Source: JBJMLO01 sp045805265
GTDB lineage: Bacteria; Actinomycetota; UBA4738; JACQTL01
Assembly: GCA_045805265.1 (NCBI GenBank)
Contig: JBJMLO010000008.1
Location: forward strand, 62,001 to 126,000
Direction of reading: 5' to 3'
DNA: 64,000 nt
Each line of letters begins with the position of its first letter. Positions within the stretch are counted from its first letter, which is position 1. The translations under genes were made by a program, and so were the position numbers. Below, piece by piece: positions 1-9,119 of this stretch. The notes beneath the pieces were generated by a model. The model worked only from the letters and a program-made list of their open reading frames with translations, was not told where the DNA came from and did no database searches.

Positions 1-309
1 TCCGTGGCGCGCAACCTGTGGCGCCAGGGCCAGCAGACCCGGTCCACGTGGTACGAGCCGCTCGAAGAGCAGAAGGCCATCGACGCCGCCGTGGCGTTCG
101 CGCTCTCGCGCCCCGAGATCACGGGCATCGCCACGGCCGGCGACGTCGGCCTGGTCCCGAAGATCGTCGAGGCCGAGCAGCGCCGCGCCTCGATGTCTTC
201 AGAGGACGTCGACGGAACACTGTCCGCGCTTCCCGACTACGAACCCCCCTTCCTCCGCATCGAGGGCCGCGAGATCCCCGACTGGCTCGAGCACCTGATC
301 CCCAGCTGA
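1..309 (+). CDS. Aldo/keto reductase, C-terminal part (cut by window edge)
   Basis: The frame is open from the first base, so the gene starts outside the window and only about the last 102 residues are visible. The stretch 'SRPEITGIATAGDVG' followed by a helix and 'DWLEHLIPS' resembles the end of the aldo/keto reductase barrel, where the last strand and loop contact the NADP phosphate. The catalytic Asp-Tyr-Lys-His tetrad lies upstream, so activity cannot be judged. The next gene is convergent, 30 bases away. The family assignment rests on the tail only; another TIM-barrel oxidoreductase is possible. Confidence 0.6.
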   Translation, partial: SVARNLWRQGQQTRSTWYEPLEEQKAIDAAVAFALSRPEITGIATAGDVGLVPKIVEAEQRRASMSSEDVDGTLSALPDYEPPFLRIEGREIPDWLEHLIPS

Positions 310-339
310 CCGCAAGATGCGCGGAACGCTCGGCGGTGG

Positions 340-903
340 TCAGTTCGCAACACGACCGCCTTGAGGTTCGAGATCGAACCGCATCGTCCAGGAGCCGCCC
401 GATCGCGTGACCTTCTCGGAACCGAGCCGCTCGTAGAGCCGGAGGGCCGGGTTGTCGCGTTCGACGCTCAGGCTCACCGCCCCGTACCCAGCTCTCTGAG
501 CCGCCTCGAGGACGGCCTGTACCAGGCCCGAGCCCACCCCCCGACCGCGCTCGTCGGGCACGACGGCGACGGAGAGCTCGGGCGTGCGCTCGTCGATGAA
601 CCCATATCCAGGCCGGTCCGGAGGCAGCGGTCGAACCCAGGCGGCACCGACCGGCCGGCCGTCGATCTCCGCGACCATCCCGAGGTCGCCGGGGCGTCCC
701 CAGGCCTCGACGTACCGAGCGACATGGTCGTCCTCGAGGACTTCCTCGCCGTCTCCGGACTCCTGCCCAAGGCGCCACCGCGCGGCGAACGACGACATCT
801 CGCGGAGGAACGGCGCGTCGTCCTTGCGCAAGGCGCGGATCTTCACTTCTCGATGCTCCGGCTCCGCCCCGATCCCGGTTTCCGGTGTCCTGCGACGTTT
901 CAC
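340..903 (-). CDS. GNAT family N-acetyltransferase
   Basis: This protein of about 187 residues should transfer an acyl group from acyl-CoA to an unknown amine. The acyl-CoA pyrophosphate loop is visible as 'VPDERGRGVGSGLV' (R-x-x-G-x-G/A pattern), preceded by a beta strand 'ELSVAVV' and followed by 'NPALRLYERLGSEKV', the usual GNAT C-terminal motif. I chose the GTG start at 903 because it overlaps the stop of the upstream phosphotransferase by 4 bases (GTGA), which implies translational coupling. A second GTG at 846 would give a 168-residue protein starting exactly at the GNAT fold ('KIRALRKDD') and is a fair alternative. Substrate unknown. Confidence 0.85.
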   Translation of the reverse strand: MKRRRTPETGIGAEPEHREVKIRALRKDDAPFLREMSSFAARWRLGQESGDGEEVLEDDHVARYVEAWGRPGDLGMVAEIDGRPVGAAWVRPLPPDRPGYGFIDERTPELSVAVVPDERGRGVGSGLVQAVLEAAQRAGYGAVSLSVERDNPALRLYERLGSEKVTRSGGSWTMRFDLEPQGGRVAN

Positions 904-1786
904 CGAGTGGCCGCCTCCAATGGCTCCCGGTGGGCGGCGAGCCAGCGCAGATCGCCTGCCACTCCCTCCAGCCATTCCATGGCTCTCAGGGGCCGGATCC
1001 CGCGCCAATATCGGAGGTTCTCCGTCTCTCGCTGTTTGGCGAGCTGGAGCGCCTCCACGAATCCGGACCGCTCTTCCAGGCGATATGCGTCGAGGAATAT
1101 GCGCAGCCGGCGCCCGTGATCGATCCGGTCGAATCCGAGAATGCGTCCGGTTGGTGAATCCACCAACGGAACGTATGCCCACGCCGCCGCGGCCAGGTCC
1201 ACGAGCGGTACCACCGGCCTCGCGGAGTCCCAGTCGATGAGCGCGACGGGCAGCCCGTCGCGGTAGACGGTGTTCCATACGCCGTAATCGGCGTGGCACA
1301 CGATCTCGCCCGATCGCATTGGCCGTTCATGCATGCGCCAGACCGGGTCCACCGGCTCGAACCCTGCGGACGCGTCGTGAAGCGCGCGCACCAGCGCGCC
1401 GGCGCGTCCAGAGACTCCTCGCTTCGCCAGGGCGCCGGCCACTCGGTGAGCGCCACGGCCCGGTGGGGATCCTGCGGGCTGGCCAGGGTCTCTCCCTCGA
1501 TGAATTCCAGGACCTCTCGTTCCTGGTCGTCGAAGCCGAGGGGCTCGGGCGCTCCGGTGAAGCCCGCCGCTCGGAGGTGTCGCAGGTACGCCTGCACCAC
1601 CGGACTCCATGGTCCGGCCGGGCGGCGAACCGTGTTCCCCTTCCGGACGACACCCGCGGTGGAACGCCCTCCCACGAGCGGAATCTCGTCGTCGGCGACG
1701 GCCCGGCCCCACCATGCAGACGCCTTCTGGTCGGAACGGGCGGAGAGCGAGGTTGACGGGTCCGGGAAATGCCGATCGGGTGTCAT
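900..1786 (-). pseudogene. Aminoglycoside phosphotransferase-like protein, interrupted by a frameshift
   Basis: Two reading frames together make one APH-type kinase. The first runs from ATG 1786 (preceded by AGGAAA, about 8 bases upstream) through 'GNTVRRPAGPW' and 'EREVLEFIEGE' to 'VALTEWP'. The second carries 'LVRALHDASAGF' and the catalytic and metal loops 'CHADYGVWNTV' and 'ALIDWDSARP'. The switch lies near 1425-1440, and one missing base would restore a single protein of about 295 residues. The gene is therefore either a recent pseudogene or carries a sequencing error. The GNAT gene downstream overlaps its stop by 4 bases. Members of this fold phosphorylate antibiotics or small metabolites; nothing here fixes the substrate. 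Confidence 0.75.
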
Positions 1787-1800
1787 GATCGTTTCCTGCA

Positions 1801-2712
1801 GTGAGCTTCTATCGCGGAACCGCAATGGGCTCGATGCTTCTCGTGACCCTGGTCTCGTGTTCGCCCGTACAGACCGGTCGGGGATCGGGCAGCGCGCCCG
1901 GCCCGACGCCCGGCTCCACGCTCCCCCGCACCCGTTCCTCGTCGAGCGTGAGCCGGCCTCCGGTCGTCCTGATCGTGATGGAGAATCACGAGGTCTCTTC
2001 GATCGCGGGCTCCCGTGCCGCCCCCTTCCTCAACGGGACGCTGATCCCCTCCGGGCGGCTGTTCACCGGCTACACGGCCGTCGCGCATCCCTCGCTTCCG
2101 AACTACCTGGCCATGACGTCCGGATCGGTGCACCACAAGAGCGGGACGGACTCGATCTCGGCGGGGGAGATCGCGGGCTCCAACCTGTTCGGCCAGTTGT
2201 CCCGAGCCGGGATCGACTGGCGCGCGTTCGAGGAGTCCATGCCCTCGAGCTGCTACCGCGGCACCTCAGCCGGATCCCCACCCGGCGAGTACGCCCTCAA
2301 ACACGACCCGGCCATGGCCTACTCGGACGTCGCCGACACGCGTCTGTGCCGTCAGGTCGTGCCCCTCGACCGGCTCGAGGCAGCCGCGCTCCCCTCGTTC
2401 AGCTTCATCACTCCGGATGAATGCCACGACATGCATTCCTGTCCCGTCGAGGTGGGCGACGCCTGGTTGCAGGCCCACGTCCCCCCACTGCTGCGTGCAG
2501 GCGCGCGCGTCGTCGTGACCTTCGACGAGGGAGCGAGCTCGATCGGTGGCGGGGGGCGCGTCCTCACGTTCGAGGCCGGCCCGGGAATCCCCCCGGGAAG
2601 TCGTGACGGAACCCGGCTGAACCATTACGACCTGCTGGCCGGACTGGAGGACTACTTCGGCCTCCCCCGCTTGGGGATGGCCGACAACCTCCCACCACTC
2701 CCGATGTCGTGA
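1801..2712 (+). CDS. Phosphoesterase-family lipoprotein (acid phosphatase / phospholipase C superfamily)
   Basis: Likely an exported phosphoesterase of the alkaline-phosphatase-like superfamily (PF04185 type). 'VVLIVMENHE' is the metal-binding first strand. 'HPSLPNYLAMTSG' holds the conserved Asn-Tyr region around the nucleophile position, and 'VVVTFDEG' with 'LNHYDLLAGLEDYFGLP' forms the C-terminal metal site. The N terminus is a short lipoprotein signal ending in the lipobox 'LVSC' (Cys near residue 20). I kept the GTG start at 1801 because the ATG at 1825 would leave the signal peptide without a basic residue. A Ser/Thr/Pro-rich linker follows the Cys. The gene is divergent from the phosphotransferase 15 bases away. 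Confidence 0.8.
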   Translation: MSFYRGTAMGSMLLVTLVSCSPVQTGRGSGSAPGPTPGSTLPRTRSSSSVSRPPVVLIVMENHEVSSIAGSRAAPFLNGTLIPSGRLFTGYTAVAHPSLPNYLAMTSGSVHHKSGTDSISAGEIAGSNLFGQLSRAGIDWRAFEESMPSSCYRGTSAGSPPGEYALKHDPAMAYSDVADTRLCRQVVPLDRLEAAALPSFSFITPDECHDMHSCPVEVGDAWLQAHVPPLLRAGARVVVTFDEGASSIGGGGRVLTFEAGPGIPPGSRDGTRLNHYDLLAGLEDYFGLPRLGMADNLPPLPMS

Positions 2713-2825
2713 GCGTCGGTACGGCGGCGGCGGGCTGCTCCCCCGCGACCCGTGGGCGTAGACCCTGTCGTGCCGCGCTCGGTCCCGGGGACGCGCTGGA
2801 TGGCAACCCACATGCTCGCCGAGCC

Positions 2826-3542
2826 TTACCGCGTCCCGATGACATGGAAAGCGAACGCGTCGACCTGCGACGACGCGGTGCAGTCGTCCGTGAAACCGTC
2901 GCCCGAATGGCCCGCGAGGCGGGCGGACGCGGTGACGGTGTGTGTGGTCGAGGCGGTCGGCGCCGGCAGGACGGCGTCCTTGCGGACGGCCACCGTCGTC
3001 GTCTCGAGCTGCTGACTGCTGGTGCTGGCGCTCGTGACGGCCGCGAGGCGCGTCCCGTCGAGCTCCAGATCGATCTCGACCTGGCACAGAGGGCTGACCT
3101 TGCCGGAGGGGACGGCCAGGGTGGCCGTGACCTGCGGGATGAACTCGACGATCTCCCCGGGGCGCTGGGTGAACGACGCGTTCGCGAGCGGATAGGGAGT
3201 CGCGCTGCCGGTCGTGAGCCCGCCGGCGCCGAGGGTCCCGCCCGTGGGGTTCGCGATCACGTTCGAGAGCCGCAGCGTGGACTCGTTGATGTCGGCGCCG
3301 GTGAGCGTGTCGCTGGCGACCTTGGCTCCGGTCACCGCGTTGCCGTGGAGATCGGACGTGCCCACCGAGCCCGAGATGAGGTTCTCGTTGTCTCCGACCG
3401 GAGCATTGGCCCCGGCGATGGTGTGGGCTGCGACCTGGTCGTTCGAAGTGATGATCACGGCGGCGGCCACCGCGGTGCCGGTCATCGAGATGACCAGGGC
3501 GAGGACGGCCAGGACTGTCGTCAACGACGTTCGTGTGCGCAC
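2826..3542 (-). CDS. Secreted protein of unknown function
   Basis: 238 residues with a clear Sec signal peptide (MRTRTSLTTVLAVLALVISM, then TAVAA). The GTG start at 3542 has a strong Shine-Dalgarno sequence (GGGAGGTGA). The segment 'SDLHGNAVTGAKVASDTL' followed by 'TGADINESTLRLSN' is a short pentapeptide-like ladder seen in many actinobacterial surface proteins. A beta-rich C-terminal half with two Cys residues follows. No catalytic motif is visible. It shares strand and an extracellular destination with the RTX protein and lipoprotein upstream on the same strand, but the 107-base gap suggests separate transcription. Confidence 0.7.
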   Translation of the reverse strand: MRTRTSLTTVLAVLALVISMTGTAVAAAVIITSNDQVAAHTIAGANAPVGDNENLISGSVGTSDLHGNAVTGAKVASDTLTGADINESTLRLSNVIANPTGGTLGAGGLTTGSATPYPLANASFTQRPGEIVEFIPQVTATLAVPSGKVSPLCQVEIDLELDGTRLAAVTSASTSSQQLETTTVAVRKDAVLPAPTASTTHTVTASARLAGHSGDGFTDDCTASSQVDAFAFHVIGTR

Positions 3543-3649
3543 GGTTCACCTCCCGAGAGTTCGAGCGTTGCGTGGACGGGCGTGTCGTTCTTCGTGACCG
3601 CGCGATCGGGGCTTCCACCCGGGAAGCCCCGACTCACGCGTGGGAAGCC

Positions 3650-4705
3650 TCAGATCTGCCCGGGGCCGAGATCCGTCGTCACGCCGATGAGCGCGGTCGC
3701 GCTCGGGTCGACCGTGACCGTGTCGTTGCCCTCGAGCGTGTTGACCTGGAGTTGGTCGAGGGCGGGGTCCGTGCCGGTCATGTGGGTCTCGGTCACCAGG
3801 CCGGACACGTCGACCTGCGTTCCCTGGGCCGCGACGTGGACGACGTCGGCCTTGCCGGTTCCGTTCACCGTCACGAGGTCGGCCAGGAGGTCGCCGGCAC
3901 CACGGTTGCCCGCAGCGGACAGGTCGATGTCGGCCTGCCGCACGTCGGTGCCGGTCATGTCGTTCACGGTGACGAGGTCGGCGCCCCCGAACGCGTGCAG
4001 ATCCAGGATCTCCACGTCGTCGAGGTTCATGACGACGTTGCCCGGTTGACGGAGGAACACCGCTCGCGTGCCGACAGCCGAGAGGCTCATGATCTCGCCG
4101 CCGGCCGAACCGTCGAACAGGAGCGTGTCGGGGCCTCCGCCGCCGTCCACGTCGTCGCTGCCCTCGCCCGGATCCCACTGGAAGACGTCGGCACCGCCGC
4201 CGAGGAAGGCGGTATCGTGGCCGAGGCCTCCGGCCACGAAGTCGCGGCCTCCGCCTCCGAGGATCACGTCGTTGCCCGGGCCGGCGACGATGTGGTCGCT
4301 GCCGCGGCCGCCGGTGATGACGTCGTCGCCCGCGGTGCCCACGATGGTGTCGTCGCCGCCGCGGCCGTCGATCCTCGACGTCTGCGGCCCGGGGACTCCG
4401 TTGGCGGAGAAGTGGTCGTCACCCCCGCCGAGGGAGACGGCGATCGCGTCGAAGGTGGCGCGATCGAGACTCTGATCGATCGTGCCGTCGTTGTCGAAGT
4501 CGAGGAGGAGCGTGTTGGGGTCCGCGGCTGCGACCGAGAGCACGATGTCGTCGGGGCCGCCCGAACCGTTGACATTCAGCGTCCTGCCCACGAGGGAGGC
4601 CGAGGGCGAATCGGCTGCGTGGGCGGGACCGGCCACCAGGCTGGCGACCAGCGCCATCGCGGCCAGACCGAGGAACCAGGCGCGACGAACAGTACGGATG
4701 TTCAT
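3650..4705 (-). CDS. Secreted RTX-repeat calcium-binding protein
   Basis: 351 residues. ATG 4705 was chosen because it gives a textbook signal peptide ('RRAWFLGLAAMALVASLVAG', cleavage after AHA) and a GAAAGGA ribosome site. Residues about 120-200 hold nonapeptide RTX repeats (GGDDTIVGT, GDDVITGGR, GNDVILGGG), which bind calcium in a parallel beta roll. The C-terminal half is a ladder of 'DLVTVNDMTGTD'-like strands without RTX. In Proteobacteria such repeats mark type I secretion, but here a Sec signal is present. Probably a surface or matrix protein; no enzymatic motif. Confidence 0.85.
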   Translation of the reverse strand: MNIRTVRRAWFLGLAAMALVASLVAGPAHAADSPSASLVGRTLNVNGSGGPDDIVLSVAAADPNTLLLDFDNDGTIDQSLDRATFDAIAVSLGGGDDHFSANGVPGPQTSRIDGRGGDDTIVGTAGDDVITGGRGSDHIVAGPGNDVILGGGGRDFVAGGLGHDTAFLGGGADVFQWDPGEGSDDVDGGGGPDTLLFDGSAGGEIMSLSAVGTRAVFLRQPGNVVMNLDDVEILDLHAFGGADLVTVNDMTGTDVRQADIDLSAAGNRGAGDLLADLVTVNGTGKADVVHVAAQGTQVDVSGLVTETHMTGTDPALDQLQVNTLEGNDTVTVDPSATALIGVTTDLGPGQI

Positions 4706-4779
4706 GGGTGAGTCCTTTCTGAGATCGGGTCGACACCAATGCCGACCCTGGTCGGTCGAACCGTGAAGCTGTTGTCGCC

Positions 4780-5298
4780 CTACGCGGTGACCGCGTGCCA
4801 GACGCCGCCGAAATCCATGAGGCCCTGGCCGGACGCCTGCCCGGGCCCCGAGTCGCCGGCGAACGTGTACAAGGGCATCCCGTCGAACGTGACCTGCGTG
4901 CCGCCGTCGGACCGCTGGATCGTCCCGAACGTGCCGGTGAGGTCGGGGGATGCCTTCGGGACCCCATTCGCCGCCAGCAACGGCGGCCACTCCTCGGTGC
5001 ACACTCCGGAGCACATGCTCGTGCTGCTCGTGTCGATGCTCAGGTGGTACAGCGTCAACCCGTTGCTGTCGTCGAGCACCGTGCCGATCCCCGGGATGGA
5101 AGTTGTCCCCACCACCGAGGACCCCGTGCCCGCCGGTGCCGGGGGGGATCCCGAGGACCGGCCGGTGCTCCCGTACCCCGGCGGGGCCGAGGCCGTCGAG
5201 CCGTACCCCGAGCCGACACCACACGCGGTCAGCAGGATTCCCACCGCCACCACCGCCAGACCCAGGACATGGACTCCCTTGCGCAGAGCATTGATCAC
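4780..5298 (-). CDS. Lipoprotein with COG4315-type secreted repeats
   Basis: 172 residues from GTG 5298, which follows GAGGAGGAGA. The lipoprotein signal ends at 'GILLTAC'. After a Ser/Gly/Pro linker there are two units of the 'secreted repeat of unknown function' family (PF03640 type): 'GLTLYHLSIDTSSTS' with 'CSGVCTEEWPPLLA', and 'MPLYTFAGDSGPGQ' with 'GFGGVWHAV'-like ending. The paired Cys in the first unit and the W-P-P-L motif are typical. Function of the family is not established; it is often found with extracytoplasmic redox or sigma-factor genes, and an ECF sigma gene lies 3 kb away. Confidence 0.85.
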   Translation of the reverse strand: MINALRKGVHVLGLAVVAVGILLTACGVGSGYGSTASAPPGYGSTGRSSGSPPAPAGTGSSVVGTTSIPGIGTVLDDSNGLTLYHLSIDTSSTSMCSGVCTEEWPPLLAANGVPKASPDLTGTFGTIQRSDGGTQVTFDGMPLYTFAGDSGPGQASGQGLMDFGGVWHAVTA

Positions 5299-5471
5299 TG
5301 ATCTCTCCTCCTCTCGCTGTGCGTCGTCGGTCGACCGTTGCATCCCGTCTACGGACGGGGGAACCGCGTGGCCTATTCGTCGACGTTCGGCGCGGCCGGC
5401 TCGCAAGAGAGGGGCAGTCGCACGGCGGGTCCGGGCTATCGCGGCGTCATCCCCGCGCGGATAATGGCGCG

Positions 5472-8270
5472 ATGCCACCGGGGGGAGGGGGTGAGCGAGC
5501 GAGCCCTGTCGGCCGGCGGACCGAGCTGGCCGTCGTCTCGACGGTGCTCGATTCCGTGCCCTCGGGGCCGGTGGCGCTGATCCTCAGCGGGGAGGCGGGG
5601 ATTGGCAAGAGCACCGTGTGGCAGGAGGCGCTCTCCCAAGCGCGAGCGCGCGGCTACCGCGTCCTCTCGTGTGAGCCGAACGAATCCGAGGCGAAGCTCT
5701 CCTTCACCGCGCTCGGGGACCTGCTGGATGGCGTCGTCGACGAGAGTCTCGACCGGCTTCCGCCGCCCCAGCGGTCTGCCCTGGAGGTCGCGCTGCTCCG
5801 GGCGGAGGCCATCGGCTCCCCGCCCGATCGGCGAGCGATCTCGGCGGCCTTTCTCGGGACCCTGCTGGCTCTCGCGGCCGACGGCCCGTGCGTGCTGGCG
5901 ATCGACGACGCACAGTGGCTGGACGCCCCGTCGGCTCACGTGCTGGAGTTCGCGGTTCGGCGTCTCGACGACGTGCCGATCGGTCTCATCCTGACGACGC
6001 GATCTCAGGAACTCGACACCCCTCCGCTCGGTCTGGGACGAGCCCTTCCGGAGGGCCGGCTTCACCGGCTCGTGGTCGAGCCGATGACCCTGCAAGCCAC
6101 CCAGGACATGCTGCGCTCGCAACTCTCAGCCGGCTTCCCGCGCTCGGTCCTTCTGCGGATTCACGAGACATCGGCCGGGAACCCGTTCTTCGCTCTGGAG
6201 CTCGGCCGGGCACTCCTGCGACGCGGAATCGAACACGAGCCGGGGAGGGCCCTCCCGGTCCCGTCCAATCTCCGCGACCTGGTCCGAGACAGGCTGTCCG
6301 AGCTCGCGCCTCCGGTCAGGCAAGTGGTCCTGATCACCTCTGCCGCGTCCCAGCCGACGGTCCCGCTGGTCGCACAGGCGATTGGAGGTCCGACGGCGGA
6401 GGACGACATCGAGGCTGCCTTCAACGCGGGCGTGATCCAAGGGAGTGGCGGGCTCATCCGATTGACCCACCCGCTCCTGGCCACCGTCCTCCACTCGGAG
6501 TCCTCGGCCCGGACGACGAGGGACATCCACCGGCGGCTCGCCGCGGTGGTGGTCGACCAGGAGGAGCGTGCGCGTCACCTCGCGCTCGCCGCAGAGGGGC
6601 CGGATGAGGACGTGGCCGCGGAGCTGGAGGACGCGGCCTTACGAGCCCTCCGGCGGGGAGCGCCGGACGCCGCGGCGCAGCTCTCGAAGCTCGCTCGCGA
6701 GCTGACCCCACCCGAACGCGCCGAGGCCCGGATCCATCGAACCGTACACGCGGGGCAGTACGCGTTCGAGTCGGCGGACATGGGGCAGGCAGCGACGTTG
6801 CTCGAGGAAGCGGTCCGGACGGCTCCCGCTGGCTGGCTGCTGGCGGAGGCGCTGCTGTTCCTGGCCAGGGTTCGGTACCAGAGCCACGATGCCCTCTCGG
6901 CCCGAGCGCTCGCGGAACAGGCCCTGGAAGAGGCAGCAGAGGAACCCGAGCTGAAGAACCTGATCCATCTGGAGCTCGCGGTGGAAGCGGACACGGTCGG
7001 TGACCGCCTCAGCGCGAGGGCTCACGCACGCGCGGCGGTGGACCTGGCCGAAGCCCGGGGTGACGAGACCGATCTGGCGGAGAGCCTTTCGCTGCTCGGC
7101 CTCGCCGACTTCCTCGCCGGTGAGGGGGTCCAGTTGAGCGTGATGAACCGCGCGGTCGAGCTCGAGGGAACGGGGAGAGGCCTCCGCCCCCTGCGAAGCC
7201 CCACGTTCCGCAAGGCATGCACGTTGTTGTGGACGGACGACCTGGAAGCAGCGAGGTCGTCCTTCGGTGACCTGGAGAAACGCTGTCGGGAGGGCGGTGA
7301 CGAGGGTTCGCTCGCCGTGGTCCTGTTCATGCTTGCCCAAGTGGAATGTCGGGCCGGGAACTGGTCGGAGGCCGCCGAGTACGCCGAGGAGAGCCGCACC
7401 ATCACGGCGTGGACGGGCCAGCAGCCGTATCTGGCGCACGCCCTCGCTGCGAAGGCGCTCATCGACGGGCACATGGGCAAGGCAGCTGCTGCGAGGGCGG
7501 CGGCCGATGAAGGCCTGGAGCTCGCGCGCAGCTCGGGACTGGTCCAGGCGGCCGACCTCAACCTGGCGGCTCTGGGCTTCCTCGAGGTGTCGCTGGGGAA
7601 CATGCAGGAAGCGCACCGCGTCCTTTGGCCGCTCGCCGAGGGCCTGCTCGACGCCGGCGTCGGAGAGCCGGGGATGTTGCGCTTCCTGCCAGATGAGATC
7701 GAGGCGCTCGTCGCCCTGGGCGAGTCGGACATGGGACGACCGCTCCTCGAGGCGACCCTCGACCGAGCCAGGGCGCTCGGGCGACCCTGGGCGCTCGCCA
7801 CGGGGGAACGATGCTGGGGGCTGCTCGCCGCGTCGCTCGGCCAGCTCCCCGAGGCGCTCGCCGCGTTCGAGCGGGCCCTCGAGAGTCACCGGATGCTGGA
7901 CGAACCGTTCGAGCTCGGCCGCACGTTGCTCGCGCAGGGCCAGGTGTTCCGCCGGATGAAGAAGTGGGGGCTGGCGCGGGACTCGCTCGGTCGATCGTCG
8001 GAGATCTTCGAGCGCCTGGGAGCGGTGCTGTGGGCGAACAAGGCCAGGGCCGAGACGGCCAGGATCGGCGGCCGGGCTCCCAGTCCCGTCGGCCTGACGC
8101 CGACCGAGCAGAGCGTGGCCGACCTGGTGGCGAGCGGACTCACCAACAGGGAGGCCGCACGGGCCCTGTTCGTGAGCGTGAGCACCGTCGAGGCGAGCCT
8201 CCGCCGGATCTACAGCAAGCTCGGGGTGCGCTCGCGGACCGAGCTGTCACGACGGCTCTCGGAGCCATAG
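5472..8270 (+). CDS. LuxR-type transcriptional regulator with AAA ATPase and TPR domains (LAL/MalT-like)
   Basis: 932 residues. A STAND-type ATPase lies at the N terminus with Walker A 'GEAGIGKS' (about 40-47) and Walker B 'VLAIDDAQWLD' (about 141-151). A long alpha-helical TPR-like middle follows. The C-terminal LuxR helix-turn-helix is 'LTPTEQSVADLVASGLTNRE' with 'VSTVEASLRRIYSKLGVRSR'. Such proteins bind an inducer through the TPR region and activate transcription when ATP is bound. ATG 5472 was chosen because homology starts there; upstream codons look non-coding. The gene is divergent from the COG4315-type lipoprotein and followed by an ECF sigma gene on the same strand, so it may control either. 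Target genes unknown. Confidence 0.9.
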   Translation: MPPGGGGERASPVGRRTELAVVSTVLDSVPSGPVALILSGEAGIGKSTVWQEALSQARARGYRVLSCEPNESEAKLSFTALGDLLDGVVDESLDRLPPPQRSALEVALLRAEAIGSPPDRRAISAAFLGTLLALAADGPCVLAIDDAQWLDAPSAHVLEFAVRRLDDVPIGLILTTRSQELDTPPLGLGRALPEGRLHRLVVEPMTLQATQDMLRSQLSAGFPRSVLLRIHETSAGNPFFALELGRALLRRGIEHEPGRALPVPSNLRDLVRDRLSELAPPVRQVVLITSAASQPTVPLVAQAIGGPTAEDDIEAAFNAGVIQGSGGLIRLTHPLLATVLHSESSARTTRDIHRRLAAVVVDQEERARHLALAAEGPDEDVAAELEDAALRALRRGAPDAAAQLSKLARELTPPERAEARIHRTVHAGQYAFESADMGQAATLLEEAVRTAPAGWLLAEALLFLARVRYQSHDALSARALAEQALEEAAEEPELKNLIHLELAVEADTVGDRLSARAHARAAVDLAEARGDETDLAESLSLLGLADFLAGEGVQLSVMNRAVELEGTGRGLRPLRSPTFRKACTLLWTDDLEAARSSFGDLEKRCREGGDEGSLAVVLFMLAQVECRAGNWSEAAEYAEESRTITAWTGQQPYLAHALAAKALIDGHMGKAAAARAAADEGLELARSSGLVQAADLNLAALGFLEVSLGNMQEAHRVLWPLAEGLLDAGVGEPGMLRFLPDEIEALVALGESDMGRPLLEATLDRARALGRPWALATGERCWGLLAASLGQLPEALAAFERALESHRMLDEPFELGRTLLAQGQVFRRMKKWGLARDSLGRSSEIFERLGAVLWANKARAETARIGGRAPSPVGLTPTEQSVADLVASGLTNREAARALFVSVSTVEASLRRIYSKLGVRSRTELSRRLSEP

Positions 8271-8443
8271 CCGCGAGTCGATCCGGTCCGGCGGTTCGAG
8301 GCTGAATCGGCCCGGGGCTCCGCCCAATTCGCGAGGCCCCGGCTCCATTAACGTACCGATTCCACGGTTTGCTCGGCCCTCACCTCCCCCTAGCGTTGGC
8401 AGCGCCCGCACGAAGCGCGTTGCGCACGAAGGGATGGAGTGGA

Positions 8444-9070
8444 ATGGCACCCCTCAGGAGTCAGCAGGCACTCGGCAAACCCGTCAGAGGCCGGTGCGCC
8501 GGTTGCGAGCCGGTGCCGAGAGCGTCGGACCAGGAGCTGATGGCCGCATTCCTACGGAGGGAGCGGGCAGCCGCCGGTGCCCTCTACGATCGGTTCGCGG
8601 GCCGGATCTACGGGCTGGGTCTCGTCCTGCTCAAGAACGGGACCGACGCCGAGGACCTGGTGCAGGACACCTTCCTCAAGGCCCTGCGCAGGGGTTCCGC
8701 ATACGATCCGCGGCGGGGGTCGCTGGACACCTGGATGCTGCTCGTCGCCCGGAGCCTCGCGATCGACCTCATCCGCCGGCGAACGCTCGAGACGAGGATC
8801 CTGGCGTCGGAAGCGGGACGCCCGGACGTATCGGACGAGCCAGGCCCCGAGCAGTACGCGGTGCACCGGGACCTCATGGAGCGCGCCCGGGCGGCCATGG
8901 ACCGGCTCCCCCCGAAGCAACGCAGCGCCGTCGAGCTCGCGTACCTCGGGCAACGGTCGTCCACGCAGGTGGCCAGGCTCGAGGGCGCCCCTCGTGGCAC
9001 GGTCAAGAGCCGCATCCGCCAGGGGATCATCTCGCTCCGCGACGCCATGTCGGAGGCCGAGGTTTCGTAG
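8444..9070 (+). CDS. ECF RNA polymerase sigma factor
   Basis: 208 residues from ATG 8444 (GGAG about 7 bases upstream). Region 2 is visible as 'LYDRFAGRIYGLGLVLL' with 'DAEDLVQDTFLKAL'. Region 4 is 'MDRLPPKQRSAVELAYLG' with 'GAPRGTVKSRIRQGI'. A Cys-rich stretch 'RCAGCEP' lies near residue 20. No anti-sigma gene follows: the next gene is convergent and belongs to the catabolic operon. Regulation is thus by another route, or the anti-sigma gene is elsewhere. The intergenic region upstream (8271-8443) shows no certain promoter. Confidence 0.9.
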   Translation: MAPLRSQQALGKPVRGRCAGCEPVPRASDQELMAAFLRRERAAAGALYDRFAGRIYGLGLVLLKNGTDAEDLVQDTFLKALRRGSAYDPRRGSLDTWMLLVARSLAIDLIRRRTLETRILASEAGRPDVSDEPGPEQYAVHRDLMERARAAMDRLPPKQRSAVELAYLGQRSSTQVARLEGAPRGTVKSRIRQGIISLRDAMSEAEVS

Positions 9071-9119
9071 CCGCGAGGTGCGGCCGGGCGCGAGATGCAA
9101 GCGGTGGAAGGACGGGTGG

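Noticed and set aside
2266..3618. Open frames of 440-450 codons overlapping the secreted-protein genes on either strand
   Set aside because: Arg/His/Gly-rich shadow sequences with no start signal or motif; the true frames have signal peptides and ribosome sites.
4081..4480. Tandem GGxGxD codons as a DNA repeat or CRISPR-like array
   Set aside because: The periodicity of 27 bases is that of RTX nonapeptides and the repeats vary at the DNA level; no spacer pattern is present.
9071..9119. Terminator between the sigma-factor gene and the convergent operon
   Set aside because: No stem longer than a few pairs and no T run could be drawn in the 49-base gap.
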